A stretch of DNA of 64,000 nt from Chitinophaga sp. (GTDB taxonomy: Bacteria > Bacteroidota > Bacteroidia > Chitinophagales > Chitinophagaceae), in the NCBI RefSeq assembly GCF_017745275.1, contig NZ_JAGHZS010000007.1, forward strand, positions 62,001 through 126,000. The letters run 5' to 3'. Positions within the stretch are counted from its first letter, which is position 1; each line of letters starts with the position of its first letter. The translations under genes were made by a program, and so were the position numbers. This document shows, one piece after another, positions 63,275-64,000 of the stretch. Under the pieces are notes generated by a model, which ran no database searches, had not been told where the DNA came from, and saw only the letters and a program-made list of their open reading frames with translations.

Positions 63275-63711
63275 CTAACGGTAAGCGTATTACCGTCTAC
63301 CTTCACTGTATAAGCTGCCAACGGGGCTGTGGCCGGTCCGGTGGTTACCGCGCCGGTAGTGTTATAGCGGCTTCCATGACCGCAGGGAGCATTACATTCT
63401 ATTAATTTGGAACTGTTATTAAACGTAGCTACGGTGCAACCCTGATGGGTACACGTACTGGAAAGTGCAGTAAAACTCGCTGCTGCATTGCCGGTGGCGG
63501 TACGGATAATAATCACGCCATTGGAAATTTTAAAATCACCCACATTAGGCAGGTCAGATGTCAGGTTAAGGGATAGTTTGGGCGTAGTGCCCCCGCCTGG
63601 AGGCGTAGGTGACGGGTTGTCATTGCCACCTTTACTGCAGGCCGCTAATCCCGCTGTGCAAGCCAATGCCAGCGTTAAGCCCAGGCTGGAAACAAAATCT
63701 CTTCTTTCCAT
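63271..63711 (-). CDS. Rieske-type [2Fe-2S] lipoprotein with unusual second box
   Basis: The 146-residue protein has an N-terminus MERRDFVSSLGLTLALACTA with a lipobox Cys25 (GLAAC) and a twin Arg, suggesting Tat export and lipid anchoring. A PSPTPPGGG linker and a Rieske domain follow. Box I is CTHQGC (Cys87, His89, Cys92). Box II reads CNAPCGHGS (Cys106, Cys110, His112) instead of the usual CPCHGS, so ligand spacing is atypical. Role: small electron-transfer or redox protein in the periplasm. The frame to 63846 is upstream of the real start. Confidence 0.85.
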   Translation of the reverse strand: MERRDFVSSLGLTLALACTAGLAACSKGGNDNPSPTPPGGGTTPKLSLNLTSDLPNVGDFKISNGVIIIRTATGNAAASFTALSSTCTHQGCTVATFNNSSKLIECNAPCGHGSRYNTTGAVTTGPATAPLAAYTVKVDGNTLTVS

Positions 63712-63772
63712 AAATGATGCGTTTAAGTTGATGATAAAACTGTTTACGCAAATGGAAAGCGGAAGGTTGCCT

Positions 63773-64000
63773 CTAAAAAGGAAGGGTGGAAAAGTAAGTA
63801 GTCGCTTCCCGCAAACGACTGCCATACCAGGAAAACATTTCCCCATCTACCAGGTGAATACGCGCCGCGGGAACAATGGACTGCAATTCGGCGATATGTT
63901 TTTCTTTAAAAGGATATGGCTCCGATGAGAGCAAAATTAGCTCACATCCGCTGTCTGCCAACTGTTCCGGCGTAATGGAAGGATACCGTAGTAATTCACC
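63773..64000 (-). CDS. Partial BtuF-like helical-backbone metal/cobalamin binding protein (C-terminus)
   Basis: The frame is open through the right edge; the TTG near 63961 is internal. The visible 75 residues (ending STLPF) include CELILLSSEPYPFKEKH and ARIHLVDGEMFSWYGSRL, typical of the C-terminal lobe of BtuF-type periplasmic binding proteins. These deliver vitamin B12, heme or siderophores to ABC importers, or act as cytosolic relatives. The N-terminus and any signal peptide lie outside the window. Confidence 0.75.
   Translation of the reverse strand, partial: GELLRYPSITPEQLADSGCELILLSSEPYPFKEKHIAELQSIVPAARIHLVDGEMFSWYGSRLREATTYFSTLPF

Overview
The window looks like chromosomal DNA of a Bacteroidota bacterium, most likely a Chitinophaga-like member of the Chitinophagaceae. 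The evidence is two SusC/SusD pairs, an ECF sigma/FecR (DUF4974) pair, MacB-like permeases without an ATPase, DUF4959/DUF5126/DUF5000 lipoproteins, several TAnnTTTG (-7) promoters and few purine-rich Shine-Dalgarno sites. The genus is inferred from gene content only. I saw no rRNA, tRNA, transposase, integrase, phage gene or CRISPR array.

Layout. 1-9.6 kb: end of a repeat-bearing surface protein, methyltransferase, sterol desaturase-family hydroxylase, metallophosphoesterase, cold-shock protein, tricorn-like protease and a DUF6268 protein. 9.6-15.4 kb: a TetR-fabF operon, a large ABC-type permease with a possible sigma-54 promoter and enhancer dyad, and a TetR-GIY-YIG pair; both TetR genes have palindromes upstream. 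15.9-30.1 kb: a polysaccharide utilization locus (SusC, SusD, two discoidin-like surface lipoproteins, two GH20 hexosaminidases, a GH78 rhamnosidase), suggesting a glycan that contains HexNAc and rhamnose. 30.2-37.7 kb: siderophore-type TonB receptor, MFS exporter, LysR, and an ECF sigma/FecR/AraC-like operon with no receptor beside it. 38-52 kb: DEAD-box (DEVD) helicase, oxidoreductase, HxlR/FrnE pair, Kir-type potassium channel, sodium:solute symporter, an MFS/Crp operon with an FNR-like box, a MarR-GNAT fusion with a large operator-like dyad, DinB, acyl-CoA carboxylase beta, RNase HI and an AspT-like antiporter. 52.4-57.3 kb: a second SusC/SusD pair without enzymes, preceded by a long leader. 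57.3-64 kb: ICMT-like methyltransferase, thioredoxin, a tetratricopeptide-like lipoprotein, smpB, accD, class II aldolase, alpha/beta hydrolase, an unusual Rieske lipoprotein and the end of a BtuF-like binding protein.

The most striking unexplained feature is a family of six intergenic long inverted repeats (about 37.95-61.25 kb). Their arms are built from 7-nt modules starting with AGC and converge on a shared YAGCGA core. Most begin exactly at, or within a few nt of, a neighbouring stop codon. No gene or standard terminator accounts for them, and they are my best candidate for an undescribed element.
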